Below the pieces are notes generated by a model. The model was given only the letters and a program-made list of their open reading frames with translations, had not been told where the DNA came from and ran no database searches. This document shows positions 22,122-32,634 of a DNA stretch of 64,000 bases, piece by piece. Both the position numbers and the translations under genes were made by a program. The DNA comes from Haematobia irritans (lineage: Eukaryota > Arthropoda > Insecta > Diptera > Muscidae), in contig NC_134397.1 in the NCBI RefSeq assembly GCF_050003625.1, positions 267,090,070 to 267,154,069 of the forward strand, written 5' to 3'. How positions within the stretch are numbered: position 1 is the stretch's first letter; each line of letters begins with the position of its first letter.

Positions 22122-23004
22122 TGGTATTATTTTTTATTTTCCAACTACTCAACGAGCCGAGTCAACATTGGATAATAAATAAATAAACTTAAATACCATA
22201 CAAAAAAAAAAAACAGCAATTTTTTTTTGGTAATTTTGTTATATCTTCAAATAAATACATATCATCATACCCTATTCATGAATTAGTTTTCCTGGAAATC
22301 ATGTTACTTCTCAGACCTTGTTGAAGTGTAAGTCCACTTCAAGAGAAAACTTCATTGGTGTTGGCACTCGAATCTCGGGTGCATTGTGGGTACAAGACTA
22401 AGTGCGTTGAATGTGAAAGAAAGACCATTTTATGTTTCATGTTTATTCTTGAAAAAGATGTCTAAGTTTGCCGATATCATAATTAGCATCGTATTCAAGT
22501 CAAAATGCCGATCGGCAAAATTGCCAGCCCTGATTAAAACCGAGAGACTTGACGAAAGATATCAAAACAACACTGCCAAAGAATCAAATGTGAACAATTG
22601 GTGATAGTTGTGAAACTGCTTGTATGTTCCCGCTTGTTCTGGAAAGTAGAGACCTATATACACGCAAAGAAAAAAAACGTTTGGAAAACGTGTGCCGAAA
22701 ACGTTTTTCTTTTGTTAGAGTTTTTTGAATTGCTTCGAAAATTTTAAACTTTTATCACCAAAAAAATTCGTTTGTTACAAATTTTTTATTTTTTCAATAA
22801 AAAAAGTTATTTTTGAAATAACAACATAGTCCATTTCGTTTATATCAAACACTGTTCTTTTCTGACTTTAGGTCTTTAATAAGACACATTTTACAGTTCA
22901 GCATTTAATATAGTACAATGTAATGTTGAACATTTTTTCGGAATCTTCCGCATATATCTGGAATATATGTAAAAAAAAAAAACAAAAGCAAAAAAAAAAA
23001 CTTT

Positions 23005-23075
23005 GGCCGAAGCTGGGATCGAACCCACGACCCTTGGCATGAGAGTCGGACGTAGCTACCACTGCTCCACGGTGC
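23005..23075 (-). other. tRNA-like module 1 of T3
   Basis: On the minus strand, GGCACCGTGGAGCAGTGGTAG gives an A-box-like stretch (TGGAGCAGTGGTAG) and GTGGGTTCGATCCCAGC a consensus-quality B box. A T-run follows. It resembles the head of the SINE at 885-1232. I do not call a functional tRNA: the cloverleaf stems are imperfect. Confidence 0.6.
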
Positions 23076-23190
23076 CAAACTAAATGTTTGTTTCTGTTAA
23101 ATAAACTTTGTTTATTCGGTTCGTGGGCGCCGCAAGCTATGCTATATAAATATAACTTATATGGATATTTATCTATTGATGACCATAACA

Positions 23191-23267
23191 GGTACATAGC
23201 TCAGTGGTTAGTGTGTTGGCTTACAATGTGCATGGTCCGCGGTTCGATTCTCCGTCCAGGCGAAAGG
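23191..23267 (+). other. tRNA-like module 2 of T3
   Basis: ACATAGCTCAGTGGTTAGTG is a near-perfect A box region, and GCGGTTCGATTCTCCG a B box 40 nt later, with CGTCCAGGCG closing. A T-rich stretch follows. The same module is in T1, T2 and T4. The anticodon stem does not pair well, so it is probably a tRNA-derived promoter and not a tRNA. Confidence 0.6.
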
Positions 23268-23605
23268 TAAAAAAATTTTAAAAATTTATAAAATCGTATA
23301 ATTTCTTCTACATTGTTGGTATTACAGGAAAAGGTGTTAAGAACTAAAAATCCTCGTGAATGTGAGAAAGATGTGAGGGACAATGCAATTAGCAAGAAAA
23401 TAATGTTTTTTTTAGCTAGTCTTTTTGAAATTGTTTTTACATCCTGGAAAAGAATAAACGTTTGTCACAAAAAGTATATACTTTTCTTCCAAATACACTT
23501 CCTTACAGCGAAAAGCAAATGAGAAACGAACTTTGTTTGTCTAAAATTTCGTTTGGGAGGAAAGAATTATTTTTTTGCGTGTAGCTGCTCATTTATAAAT
23601 ACTCC

Positions 23606-24627
23606 TACACAGAGAATACAGATTGGTTGTGACAATCGAATTTATTGCCAACCTCCTTTTGGCAGTTGTAGCAACTACCAGTTGGCAGTTGTGACACCCA
23701 ACAAATTCGGTCGACTCAATCGAATGATGGGAAACCCAACTAATACTATATATGGAGTTGGTTGTGTCAGACGATGGAATTGGTCGTTGTCCCGATCTTC
23801 ATTTAGTTGTATCTCCCAACTTTAAAGCACCATGACCGAATTGAATAACAAAAACTCACAAAATACTGAATTTTATTTAAATTTTTTAGATGTATTTAAG
23901 ATTAGATTGTATTTAAGTATATGTATCTTCCTAACATATACTTAAATACAATATATTAATACATTATAAAAAATGTTCACCCTTAAAAGTATACCCCCCA
24001 GCATGAATAGGTTGGGGAATCGACAGATAATGAAGCTAAATCTTTGGTACTCTTCGCATATTAATATTTATAGATGGTGTCCGAACTGTCTATAGCATGT
24101 CTAAAACACACAATAAATTAAGTAAAGAAATTAGTGTGGAGTTTTATAAACGGCATACGAACCTATCCCCGATGGTCACTTTCTTGGTGTTTCATATATA
24201 GAGATGGATTTTTTCAGAGCCGCCAATGAAATTATTCCATATTGAGGATGCGCACCGTAGCAGTAAGTACCCTGAAGCTATTTGTTTTTGCCAATATTGC
24301 TGTGTATTATTTTCGTTTCACAGCCAATATAGTGTATTAAGGCCAGTTTCGTACGGCGCGAGTTGTTCACAATATTTTATAGGCTGTCCACGGATGAGAA
24401 ACTTCGAAACGAATAAGAAATATTCCGTTTTCAGTTCTAGTTATTTGATATTAAAAAACACACTATACTTCAACGTTGATGGTAATAATTTTATTGACAT
24501 TTCAAAAATATATTCAAAGGAATTCGGCTGTGAGTACCAAACGAAAGTGCTGACTACTAAATGACAGTTACAAAGGTTTTATAAGGTTGGTTGTGCCTAT
24601 CGAATTCGATCAAATTTTTTCAAAAGA
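23606..24627. other. Unassigned 1-kb block, copy A only
   Basis: Not present in copy B. TTGGTTGTG occurs at three places (about 23625, 23757, 24587), twice followed by a CGAATT-type stretch. A 112-codon frame (24226-24564) has no recognisable domain and I do not call it a gene. Confidence 0.4.
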
Positions 24628-25245
24628 GAGTCTTTCCACGCTTTGGAGACGGTTCACCGGTCGCTGTCCACTCAGCCGACTATCAATTGGACTCAGGAGT
24701 ATAGTGATGGAGCCGTGTTTCACCCATTATCACATATCGACGGAAAAACTCGGGTGTATTACGAGTTAACAGCTGCAAACACCGCTCAGAATCATCAACA
24801 CGTTGTTGTGTTTGGTCAAATGTGAGCTCGCGCGGCACCCATTTGATGTTTTCGTCGGTAACCACCTCTTTCGGGCGTCCACTGCGTTCACCGTTCTCCG
24901 TGCTCATTTCACCACGCTTGAATTTTGCATACCAATCAATTTTTGTTGATTTCTCTGGGGTAGAGTCCGGAAACTCAATATCAAGCCAAGTTTTTGCTTC
25001 CACCGTAGTTTTTCCCTTCAGAAAACAGTATTTTATCAAAACACGAAATTCCTTTTTTTTTCCATTTTTTTTCACAATAACAAAAGTTGCTTCACAAAAG
25101 ACGCTCTATCTCACAAACTAATTGACTTACAGACGTCAAATTTTGACACGAATCATTTGAACGTTGGTACTATATAAAAATAATATGCATTTAATACTAG
25201 CGACACCATCTATGTGTCAGACCGGGGACTTATCAGCCAACCTGT
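24628..25245 (-). mobile_element. mariner (DD34D), 5' half only (M2)
   Basis: Ends CCAACCTGT before TA at 25246. The inner end is truncated at GAGTCTTTCCACGCTTTGG. The duplication resumes immediately after the TA (TAGTAGACGAATGATTA). Confidence 0.85.
24683..25075 (-). pseudogene. mariner transposase, N-terminal fragment
   Basis: 130 codons open: MKKNGKKKEFRVLIKYCFLK, EAKTWLDIEFPDSTPEKSTK, FKRGEMSTENGERSGRPKEV (first HTH domain). A deletion then joins DENIK to WVPRELTF, losing the linker and second HTH, and RRYVIMGETRLHHY follows, where the first catalytic Asp has become Gly. Inactive. Confidence 0.85.
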
Positions 25246-25684
25246 TAGTAGACGAATGATTAGTTGTGTATATTTCAAATATCGGATACATATCATGAAT
25301 TCTATCGATGGGAAAAAATTAAAATTTAATATTCTTGTATGAATTGATCTAGTTCGAAATCAACCGAATTTGGATAAGAAGATAATTTTGCAATAATTTA
25401 TATTTTTATTTTGGCGTTTTTTTTTATTGCGATTGAAAAAGTGGCAACGTATCTCTGTTTCGAACTATTGGTTGCAGGATTAAAAAAATTTTATTCGTAC
25501 GGCCACAATAGTGGCAACACCATATCTATTTTCACATTTCTTCTTTTCTATAGCTTGGTGACTATAGAAAATTCTTAGAAATGCCTTTCGACTTAAATCG
25601 TTGAAGAATTCGCATCACAGAAATCGCAAAAAAAATATCAAAATTTTTAAGTGCCATCATCAATAATTACAACATTTTCTTCTA

Positions 25685-26331
25685 CACTGAAGAAAATATT
25701 GTGGTGAAGCCAAAAATTTCATATCCTTAAAATTTGAATGCAAAATTTGCTTAGCGTAGAAAATGCATTTCTCTAATATAAAGTTTTTTTCCTTGTTCAA
25801 AAGTCGATAAACTTTTCAAGGAAGTCGTATTGTCCTTATAATTAAGTGATTTGACCTAAAACTGGGCATCATAACATGAAAGAAAAAATGTATGGGCTAA
25901 GGTCAACTTGACTTTAATAATTCGGAAAAATTCTTTAAATTTAATGAAATTGTCTTTAAATTTGTTGCCTTTTTGCATCTCAAAGCAAAAAATTGTTCAA
26001 AAATAGGACATGATTTTCAACACTTTATTTTAAAGAAGTTTTTTACTTGAAACATAGCATAGTTTCTACTGGAAGTCGAGTCTTAATTTGGAAAATAAAG
26101 TTGTCGTTAAATCCTTTTTAAAGGACTTTAATAGAATATGAAAAAAAAGCTGAAAAACGAAAAATTAAAATTTGCTTCCTAGAGTCAAGTACACAAATCC
26201 CAAATGTAAAAGATATTTGTGTCTTAAAGGTGTCCTTACTTGAATTCTCCGCTTCTTTGGCTAGGAATCAATACCAAAATTGTTAAAGTAAAGACAAAAT
26301 CTTTGGAACTGGGCATGCTTTTTTTTCAGTG
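25685..26331 (-). mobile_element. Z element, complete (Z4)
   Basis: Termini CACTGAAGAAAATATTG and TTTTTTTTCAGTG, TA on both sides. Copy B keeps the empty site CTTCTACGAAAACTAT at about 36862. 647 bp, non-coding, no tandem repeats. Confidence 0.88.
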
Positions 26332-26409
26332 TACGAAAACTATAGACATTCTTGGTCAATAAAATATTTTGTCCAATATTTTCTATGTACGTCGATACAA
26401 TGTGGTTTA

Positions 26410-26980
26410 TCGGTTTTTCGCAATACCATTTTTTTCTATATATATTTTTCTAGGCCAGTTGACTCCGCGGCTCAATAAGTTTCAGCAAATATAAACAGAT
26501 GGGTCAGTAGGGCCAGGCAAGGTTTAAAATTTCAGATGTCAGAGACAGTAAGGACGCATCATGTGTTTTACAATGGGCCAGAAAGGACCCCCTGGGCCTT
26601 TAGGTCAGTAAGGACCACCGCGAGAAAACCTTACTGTCCATATTACTTAAGTAGAGTGTTCTTTATGGCAGGAAACGATTCAGATAACGAGAGCAATGTA
26701 TACACCGAATTGTAGTTTTTTTATTTATTTAACATAACAGCTTTGTAGTATATACAAGATATAGATGCCTCAGCGTCCTTCTTGAGACTAGTTGGCAAGG
26801 TAAATTCAAATCTCAATAAATAACATAAGTCTTGAAAATTAACGTAAAATTATATTCAACCCACTGTTTTGTAGTTTCATGACGACATCTGGCTAATTGC
26901 TGTTGTTTCTTGTATTTAACGAATTTTGATGAACTCCAAATGTTATAATATGGTGTCCTATGTGGTGTAAGCATTTGTAG
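26410..26980. other. Unassigned region
   Basis: No gene or repeat recognised between the end of duplication copy A and the SINE. It includes two GGTCAGTA(A/G)GG-like blocks at about 26500-26630. Confidence 0.4.
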
Positions 26981-26991
26981 ACATAAGTCAA

Positions 26992-27345
26992 GGTTAGGTT
27001 AGGTTAGGTTATGTGGCAGCCCGATGTATCAGGCTCACTTAGACTATTCAGTCCATTGTGATACCACAGTGGTGAACTTCTCTCTTATCACTGAGTGCTG
27101 CCCGATTCCATGTTAAGCTCAATGACAAGGGACCTCCTTTTTATAGCCGAGTCCGAACGGCGTTACACATTGCAGTGAAACCACTTAGAGAAGCTTTGTA
27201 ACCCTCAGAAATGTCACCAGCATTACTGAGGTGGGATAATCCACCGCTGAAAAACTTTTTGGTGTTCGGTCGTAGCAGGAATCGAACCCACGACCTTGTG
27301 TATGCAAGGCGGGCATGCTAACCATTGCACCACGGTGGCTCCAAA
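26992..27345 (-). mobile_element. tRNA-headed SINE, full-length
   Basis: Same family as 885-1232, with four TAACC tail units. Perfect 11-bp duplication ACATAAGTCAA at 26981-26991 and 27346-27356. Confidence 0.92.
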
Positions 27346-27356
27346 ACATAAGTCAA

Positions 27357-28980
27357 AAGTTGCATTCTATGTAAACCATATGCTGGCAAGTGTAGAATAC
27401 ATGATGAACAAGTCAGCTACAATTTTCAAAGCCTTACTTTGCAATCTGAATAGGGATTTCAATTCCTCACTTTTCCCATGTCCATACAAAATAATCAAAT
27501 ACTTCAGATGACTCTGTATCAGGGCTCTATATATTAACATCTTCGTGTCAAAGCTAAACTTGTTCTTAAACTTATATAAGAAACCAATGGCCTGTGCGCA
27601 TTTCCGCCTTAAATATGTGATATGCTTGTCCCAATTCAAGTTACTCTACAGGTAAATCCCCAGATATTTTAAACTTGGTACCTTAGTTACTTCTACGCCT
27701 TCTATATGAACTGAAAAAGAAGTACTACGATTAACGCGAGGTTGAAAACGTATAACCTTAGTCTTACAGGAGTTGAGATACAATTTGTTGACCCTGGCAA
27801 ACTCAAAGCTGCATCGCGTTCAATCAATACCTTAACAGCTTGTTCAAACCTATAACCATACAAGACGCACATATCATCGGCATACAAAAATATGTTACCG
27901 TGCGGCTCAACCCAAGGTTCACAATATCATTCAAATATATTCTAAATAATAGTGGTCCCAGTACACTTCCCTGTGGAACACCGTGTCCCACAACACCGAC
28001 TTCATTCTTGTAGTCTCGTTTAGAAACATATTGCCTACGATTGCGCAAGTAATCCTGGAGCAAGATTAAAGTGCTACCTCTAATTCCATAATACTTAGGT
28101 TTCTCAATTAAAATATCGTGATCAACTTGATCAAAAGCCTTGGAGAAGTCATGAAAGATTCCCACTACACCTTTATTCCCACCATCTAGTTTATCACATA
28201 TCGAATTCCTGAATCCACATTGAAAATCACTTAGTAGTTTATTACCCTGCAAATATTGATATAGTTGGTCATACAAAAGTCTTTCAATAATATTATTAAA
28301 TGTCGATAAAACAGCAATTGGCCTATAACAATCCATTGAGCAAGAATTTACCTTCCGCGGAATGGGCATCACCTTGTGGATTCTCAGTACACTGGGATAG
28401 GTCCCACTAATCACAATGCTGTTGAAAATTCGAGATAAATGTGGTATAATCAGATGAGAACATCTCAAAACTAAATCTGAAGTAATTCCGACAAAACCAG
28501 GACATTTCCCTTTCTTTAAACTGCAGATGACATCCTCTACATCGTTATAAGTAGTAGTACTAAAATTAAGTCGACAAGAACAGGTATTAAGAGTCCGTAA
28601 ACTATTAAAATGGTCGCCAGGTAAACATACAATTTTCGATTTAAGGTCTCGCACGGATTGCAAAAAATATTCATTATATAATTTCGTCATATGGGCTCCT
28701 GCAGGTACTTTTTTCCCATCAGCATCAATTAAGCATAATGTCCTCTTCTTACTCCTTCCTAAACTTCCATTTAGAAATCTCCAACATTTCGCTGGTTCAT
28801 TTCCAATATCTCGCAGATTTTCTGCATAAAAAACATTCATGGATCGTTTATAAGCCCTTCTAATAATTATAGATTTCAAACTTTCAGATATGTTCACATT
28901 CTCAGGATGCCTTCTTCGCGCTTTTAGAAGCTTCTCCTTTAAAGCAAAAAGCTTCAAAAGATTCCCATTCACACCGAAAA
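27357..28980 (-). pseudogene. Non-LTR retrotransposon (LINE) reverse transcriptase, frameshifted
   Basis: The largest frame (27824-28972, 382 aa) has KKGKCPGFVGITSDLV at about 153-168, CYRPIAVLSTFNNIIERL at about 215, FHDFSKAFDQVDH with an RT Asp at about 275, and GVPQGSVLGPLLF at 331-343. The catalytic YADD box is read in another frame (27702-27887, MYADDMCVLYG), and the post-RT segment LNWDKHITYLRRKCAQAIGF-like in a third (27367-27639). So at least two frameshifts. The layout is Jockey/CR1-like (inference). The endonuclease domain is missing. Inactive. A SINE abuts its 3' end. Confidence 0.85.
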
Positions 28981-29104
28981 AAGTGAACTGTTTTATGGGA
29001 AGAATGAACTACCACGCACGAAAATTTAACTAAATTTTACTCCACATTTTGAGATTTCCACAAAGCGTTGTTAAAACCAAGAAATTTTAACAGGTTGTCC
29101 GATA

Positions 29105-30401
29105 AAGGGTGATACGGTCAAAATTTGGTCAAGGGAAAACGCGTGTAAATCGGTGAAATCGTTTATTTAAAAAATCAAATTAAATTTCTTTTTCAAGTTC
29201 AATTAGTATAAAATTCAGGAAAAATATTCAGTTAGGCTTTCGCTTTTCCAAATCCGAATTGCCAGGCCTCACGCTTGACACCTGCCATCAGATTTTGTAC
29301 AGCCACCTTGTCCACCTTCTTCGCCGCAGAAAGCCAGTTTGCCTTGAACTGCTGCTCGCCCTTAGCAGTTTTTTTGGTCTTCTTTAGGTTCCGCTTGACA
29401 ATAGCCCAGTATTTCTCAATTGGGCGGAGCTCTGGCGTGTTGGGAGTGTTCTTGTCCTTGGGAACCACCTGCACGTTGTTGGCGGCGTACCACTCCATGG
29501 CCTTTTTACCGTAATGGCAAGATGCCAAATCCGGCCAAAACAGTACGGAACAACCGAGTTTTTTCAGGAAAGGCAGCAGACGTTTATTCAAACACTCTTT
29601 CACGTAAATGTCTTGGTTGACAGTCCCGGAAGCTATGAAAATGCTGCTTTTCAAGCCACAGGTACAGATGGCTTGCCAAACCAGTTATTTCTTTGCGAAC
29701 TTTGACAGTTTCATGAACTTGAAAATATCTGCTACCTTTCCCCTTCCTTTTGCCTTATAAAACTCCTGTCCCGGAAGCTGCTTGTAGTCGGCTTTGACGT
29801 AGGTTTCGTCGTCCATTACCACGCAGTCAAACTTCGTCAGCATCGTCGTGTACAGCCTCCGGGATCCCGCTTTGGCCGTCGTATTTTGTTTATCATCGCG
29901 ATTTGGAGTCATTACCTTCTTGTAAGTCGATAGTCCGGCTCGTGTTTTGGCTCGATGCACAGTTGTAGACGATACACCCAGCTTATTTGCGGCATCTCGG
30001 AGAGAGAGGTTAGGGTTTCGCCTGAAACTACCGGCAACTCTCTTTGTCGTCTCAGCGGCTTCCGGTTTTCGATTTCCCCCGATCCAGACTTCCTGGCTGT
30101 CGACAAACGTTCCCCAAACACTTTAATTACATTTGTAACGGTTGATTTGGCAGCTTTTAGCAATTTTGCCAGCTTTGCGTGCGAGTAGCTCGGATTTTCG
30201 AGATGTGCAAGCAAAATTTTGATACTCTGCTTTTCTTGGTTGGACGGCATTTTGACAACTGAAGAGTGAATTCCAAAATCAAAATAGGAGCAACATTCCA
30301 CACACACACCTTCAAAATGAGGGGTGTTCAGGTTTTTTAAATGCAAAATTGAAAGAAAAACGTCAAGTTTGTATTGACCAAATTTTGACCGTATCAACCT
30401 T
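29105..30401 (-). mobile_element. DD37E element (D37-B) inside mariner TIR
   Basis: AAGGGTGATACGGTCAAAAT at 29105, and the inverse end with one change (GTATCAACCTT) at 30401, TA on both sides. 1297 bp, the least deleted copy here. Confidence 0.9.
29232..30249 (-). pseudogene. DD37E transposase, nearly complete but frameshifted
   Basis: Three overlapping frames cover the protein. 29912-30397 holds the DNA-binding part, starting MPSNQEKQSIKILLAHLENP at 30249, with two frames around RKSGSG/EIENRK. 29685-29960 holds VVMDDETYVKADYKQLPGQE. 29232-29654 holds FWPDLASCHYGKKAMEW, then NTPELRPIEKYWAIVKRN and the C-terminal FGKAKA. All three acidic residues are readable. Counting from D of WPDLAS to E of PIEKYW gives 37 intervening residues. 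A frameshift near 29680 and others make this copy inactive. Confidence 0.85.
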
Positions 30402-30554
30402 TAAGTCCCCGGTCTGACACATAGATGGCGTCGCTAGTATTCAAATGAATACATACAGAGAAAACGATTCGTGTCAAAATTTGACGTCTGTAAGTTAATT
30501 AGTTTGTCAGATAGAACGTCTTTTGTGAAGCAACTTTTGTTATTGTGAAAAAAA

Positions 30555-31108
30555 TGGAAAAAAGGAGTTTCGTGCTTTGATAAAATACTGTTTTCTGAAG
30601 GGAAAAATACGGTGGAAGCAAAAACTTGGATTGATAATGAGTTTCCCGACTCTGCCCCAGGGAAATCAACAATAATTGATTGGTATGCAAAATTCAAGCG
30701 TGGTGAAATGAGCACGGTGGACGGTGAACGCAGTGGACGCCCGAAAGAGGTGGTTACCGACGAAAACACCAAAAAAATCCACAAAATGACTTTGAATGAC
30801 CGTAAAATGAAGTTTATCGAGATATCAGAGGCCTTAAAGATATCAAAGGAACGTGTTGGTCATATCATTCATCAGTATTTGGATATGCGGATAGCTCTGT
30901 GCAAAATGGGTACCGCGCGAGCTCACATTTGACCAAAAACCACAACGTGTCGATGATTCTGAGCGGTGTTTGCAGCTGTTAACTCGTAATACACCCGAGT
31001 TTTTCCGTCGATATGTGACAATGGATGAAACATGGCTCCATCACTACACTCCTGAGTCCAATCGACAGTCGGCTGAGTGGACAGCGACCGATGAACCGTC
31101 TCCGAAGC
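30555..31108 (+). pseudogene. mariner transposase, N-terminal part
   Basis: The open piece at 30612-30932 gives EAKTWIDNEFPDSAPGKSTI, FKRGEMSTVDGERSGRPKEV and KISKERVGHIIHQYLDMR. A frameshift follows in the WVPRELTF region (read as KMGTARAHI). Further on, TMDETWLHHY and SNRQSAEWTATDEPSP are readable to 31108, where the element is cut. The C-terminal half with two catalytic Asp motifs is absent. Confidence 0.8.
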
Positions 31109-31811
31109 CATTCGGACATTTCCAACTCGAGATATAATTTGTTTTATGAAAAAAGAGCTAAAAACTAAAAATAACGGGATATCTCAAAGACTGTTCCACA
31201 AAAAATATTTAAACATTTTTTTCGAATTCTGCAGATCAAAATACATAAGAAAAATCGACTCTCATCAAGTGTAAATTTTCAGTGAAAACTAGTGTTATTT
31301 ATTATACCATATTTATTGTTATTGAGCATTATTCCTCATTTCTTATTGTACATTTCAATAAAAACAAGTTTTGCATGTTTAAGTTAATAATTGAACAAAT
31401 GGTTTTAAGTGTTTGATCTGAACAATTAAAGTTGTTTATATTACTATCTAAGTTGGCATACAACGTTTGCCAATTTGCAAAATACTTTTTGGCAACAGTG
31501 GGAGTGAGTGGTGGTAATTGAGAATTGAAGACTTTTATATGATTACTTCAGACAGGTGACAATAGCTAGGCCGTCCTACAATTTAACCTGATCAGGAGTA
31601 TATACAAAAACACATATGTGTACATAACGCCGCAGGTTTATTTTGATACAAATAAAAACAATATCGTTATGAGAATAAAAAGTTTTATTAATAGTAATAA
31701 AATATTCATTGTTTGATAGGTAGCCTCAACAATTCCAGTGCAGACAGATGAGCACCATTCCATATTGGCTATCGATTCATGGCTTAATTTTTTTGTCGTC
31801 CACCCTCGGTC

Positions 31812-31881
31812 ATAAATATCTTCCACTGTGCATATTTCAAACTAATTTCATATAAAAACCCGAGCAAACGATCATATCTCA
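31812..31881 (+). promoter_or_regulatory. Core promoter of protease homolog 2
   Basis: Shared 20-bp box at 31812-31831, TATAAAAA at 31851-31858, TCAG initiator with A at 31881. Identical spacing to copy A. Confidence 0.75.
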
Positions 31882-31905
31882 GAATAAAAAGTTCATTCTC
31901 CAAAG

Positions 31906-32634
31906 ATGGCCTTCACAAGTTTTGGATATATTTTATCAGCAGTCTGCCTTGTACTGTTTCCTTCTACTGTACTTGGTAGTGAAATTATACCCATAACCAA
32001 AGCCCCATATGTGGTACAAGTCTGGAAAGGTGGAAAATATTCATGTGCTGGATCATTTGTTGCATCGAATTTGGTCATAACATCTGCTCAGTGTTTGGGA
32101 AATAGCCAGCCTAATGAAATAGAGGTAGTTGGAGGTGCCTCAACTCTCAGCGAAGCAGGTTACAGGCGTAAGGTAGTCAAATATCTCAAACTGCCGCGAT
32201 ATACAGTCGGAAGTCCTGAATGGGATATTGCCGTCATGAAATTGGAATCTCCCATGAAGGGTTATAATATGGCTATAATACGCATAAATGATATCCCCGT
32301 TGTAGCTGGCCAAATGATGCAGATTTCCGGGTATGAGCCTGCTAAAAATCCTTCTGGACATTTACGTTCCATTTCTGCACCCATACTGAAACGTCTAGAG
32401 TGTGAAAGTTATTACTCACATATGACCCTACCCAATTCGAATACCTGTGCTGCTAATGCTGGTTTGAAAGATGGTTGCTTTGGTGATCCTGGCAGTCCTG
32501 TTGTAAGCAATGGCAAATTATGTGGTATTGTTACAAGAACACTTAATTGTGGCACTAGTGGAAATATTGGTCTTATTGTTGGCACAAAGGCTGTTTCGAC
32601 AGCCATACATACTGCTATGGCCAGTTTGGCTTAG
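31906..32634 (+). CDS. Secreted S1A serine protease homolog (inactive), copy B
   Basis: 242 residues, intact, single exon. It differs from the copy at 21393 only at residue 74 (Val for Ile), 185 (Ala for Ser) and 220 (Asn for Lys). Signal peptide about 1-24, no IVGG activation site, Gln62 for catalytic His, Asp107 kept, Pro195 for catalytic Ser with GDPGSP. The residue at the base of the S1 pocket (Asp in LKDGC) is kept, although catalysis should be impossible. Three synonymous and three amino-acid changes from copy A point to a recent duplication or gene conversion. AATAAA signals lie about 55 bp after the stop. Confidence 0.93.
   Translation: MAFTSFGYILSAVCLVLFPSTVLGSEIIPITKAPYVVQVWKGGKYSCAGSFVASNLVITSAQCLGNSQPNEIEVVGGASTLSEAGYRRKVVKYLKLPRYTVGSPEWDIAVMKLESPMKGYNMAIIRINDIPVVAGQMMQISGYEPAKNPSGHLRSISAPILKRLECESYYSHMTLPNSNTCAANAGLKDGCFGDPGSPVVSNGKLCGIVTRTLNCGTSGNIGLIVGTKAVSTAIHTAMASLA

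Larger units (their letters stand above)
22661..23581 (+). mobile_element. T element, full-length (T3)
   Basis: Termini CACGCAAAGAAAAAAA and TTTTTTTGCGTG with TA on both sides. Copy B (33169-33200) has the empty site with one mismatch. 921 bp. Two tRNA-like modules point away from each other: minus at 23005-23075 and plus at 23191-23267, separated by about 115 bp. Each is followed by A/T runs that could end Pol III transcripts. No protein is encoded. Confidence 0.88.
18043..26409 (+). repeat. Segmental duplication, copy A
   Basis: Collinear with 31318-36943. Shared blocks: 18043-18398 with 31318-31689; 21160-22660 with 31690-33176, including the gene; 23583-23605 with 33177-33200; and 25247-26409 with 36473-36943. 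Copy A is interrupted by Y1 plus Helentron, T3, an unassigned block plus mariner, and Z4. Each of Y1, T3 and Z4 is absent from copy B at the exact point. Confidence 0.85.
29090..31108 (+). mobile_element. mariner (M3) split by DD37E insertion
   Basis: Left TIR ACAGGTTGTCCGATA at 29090-29104. The DD37E element then occupies 29105-30401, and the mariner TIR continues with AGTCCCCGGTCTGACAC at 30404. The 3' end is cut off at 31108 in GAACCGTCTCCGAAGCC. Confidence 0.88.

Noticed and set aside
23191..23267. Functional tRNA gene
   Set aside because: A and B boxes are good but the anticodon stem does not pair and the module is inside a repeated mobile element.
24226..24564. 112-codon frame
   Set aside because: No recognisable domain, no promoter, unassigned block next to a broken mariner.
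26992..27012. Telomeric TTAGG array
   Set aside because: Only four units, and they are the tail of a SINE with a target duplication, not a telomere.
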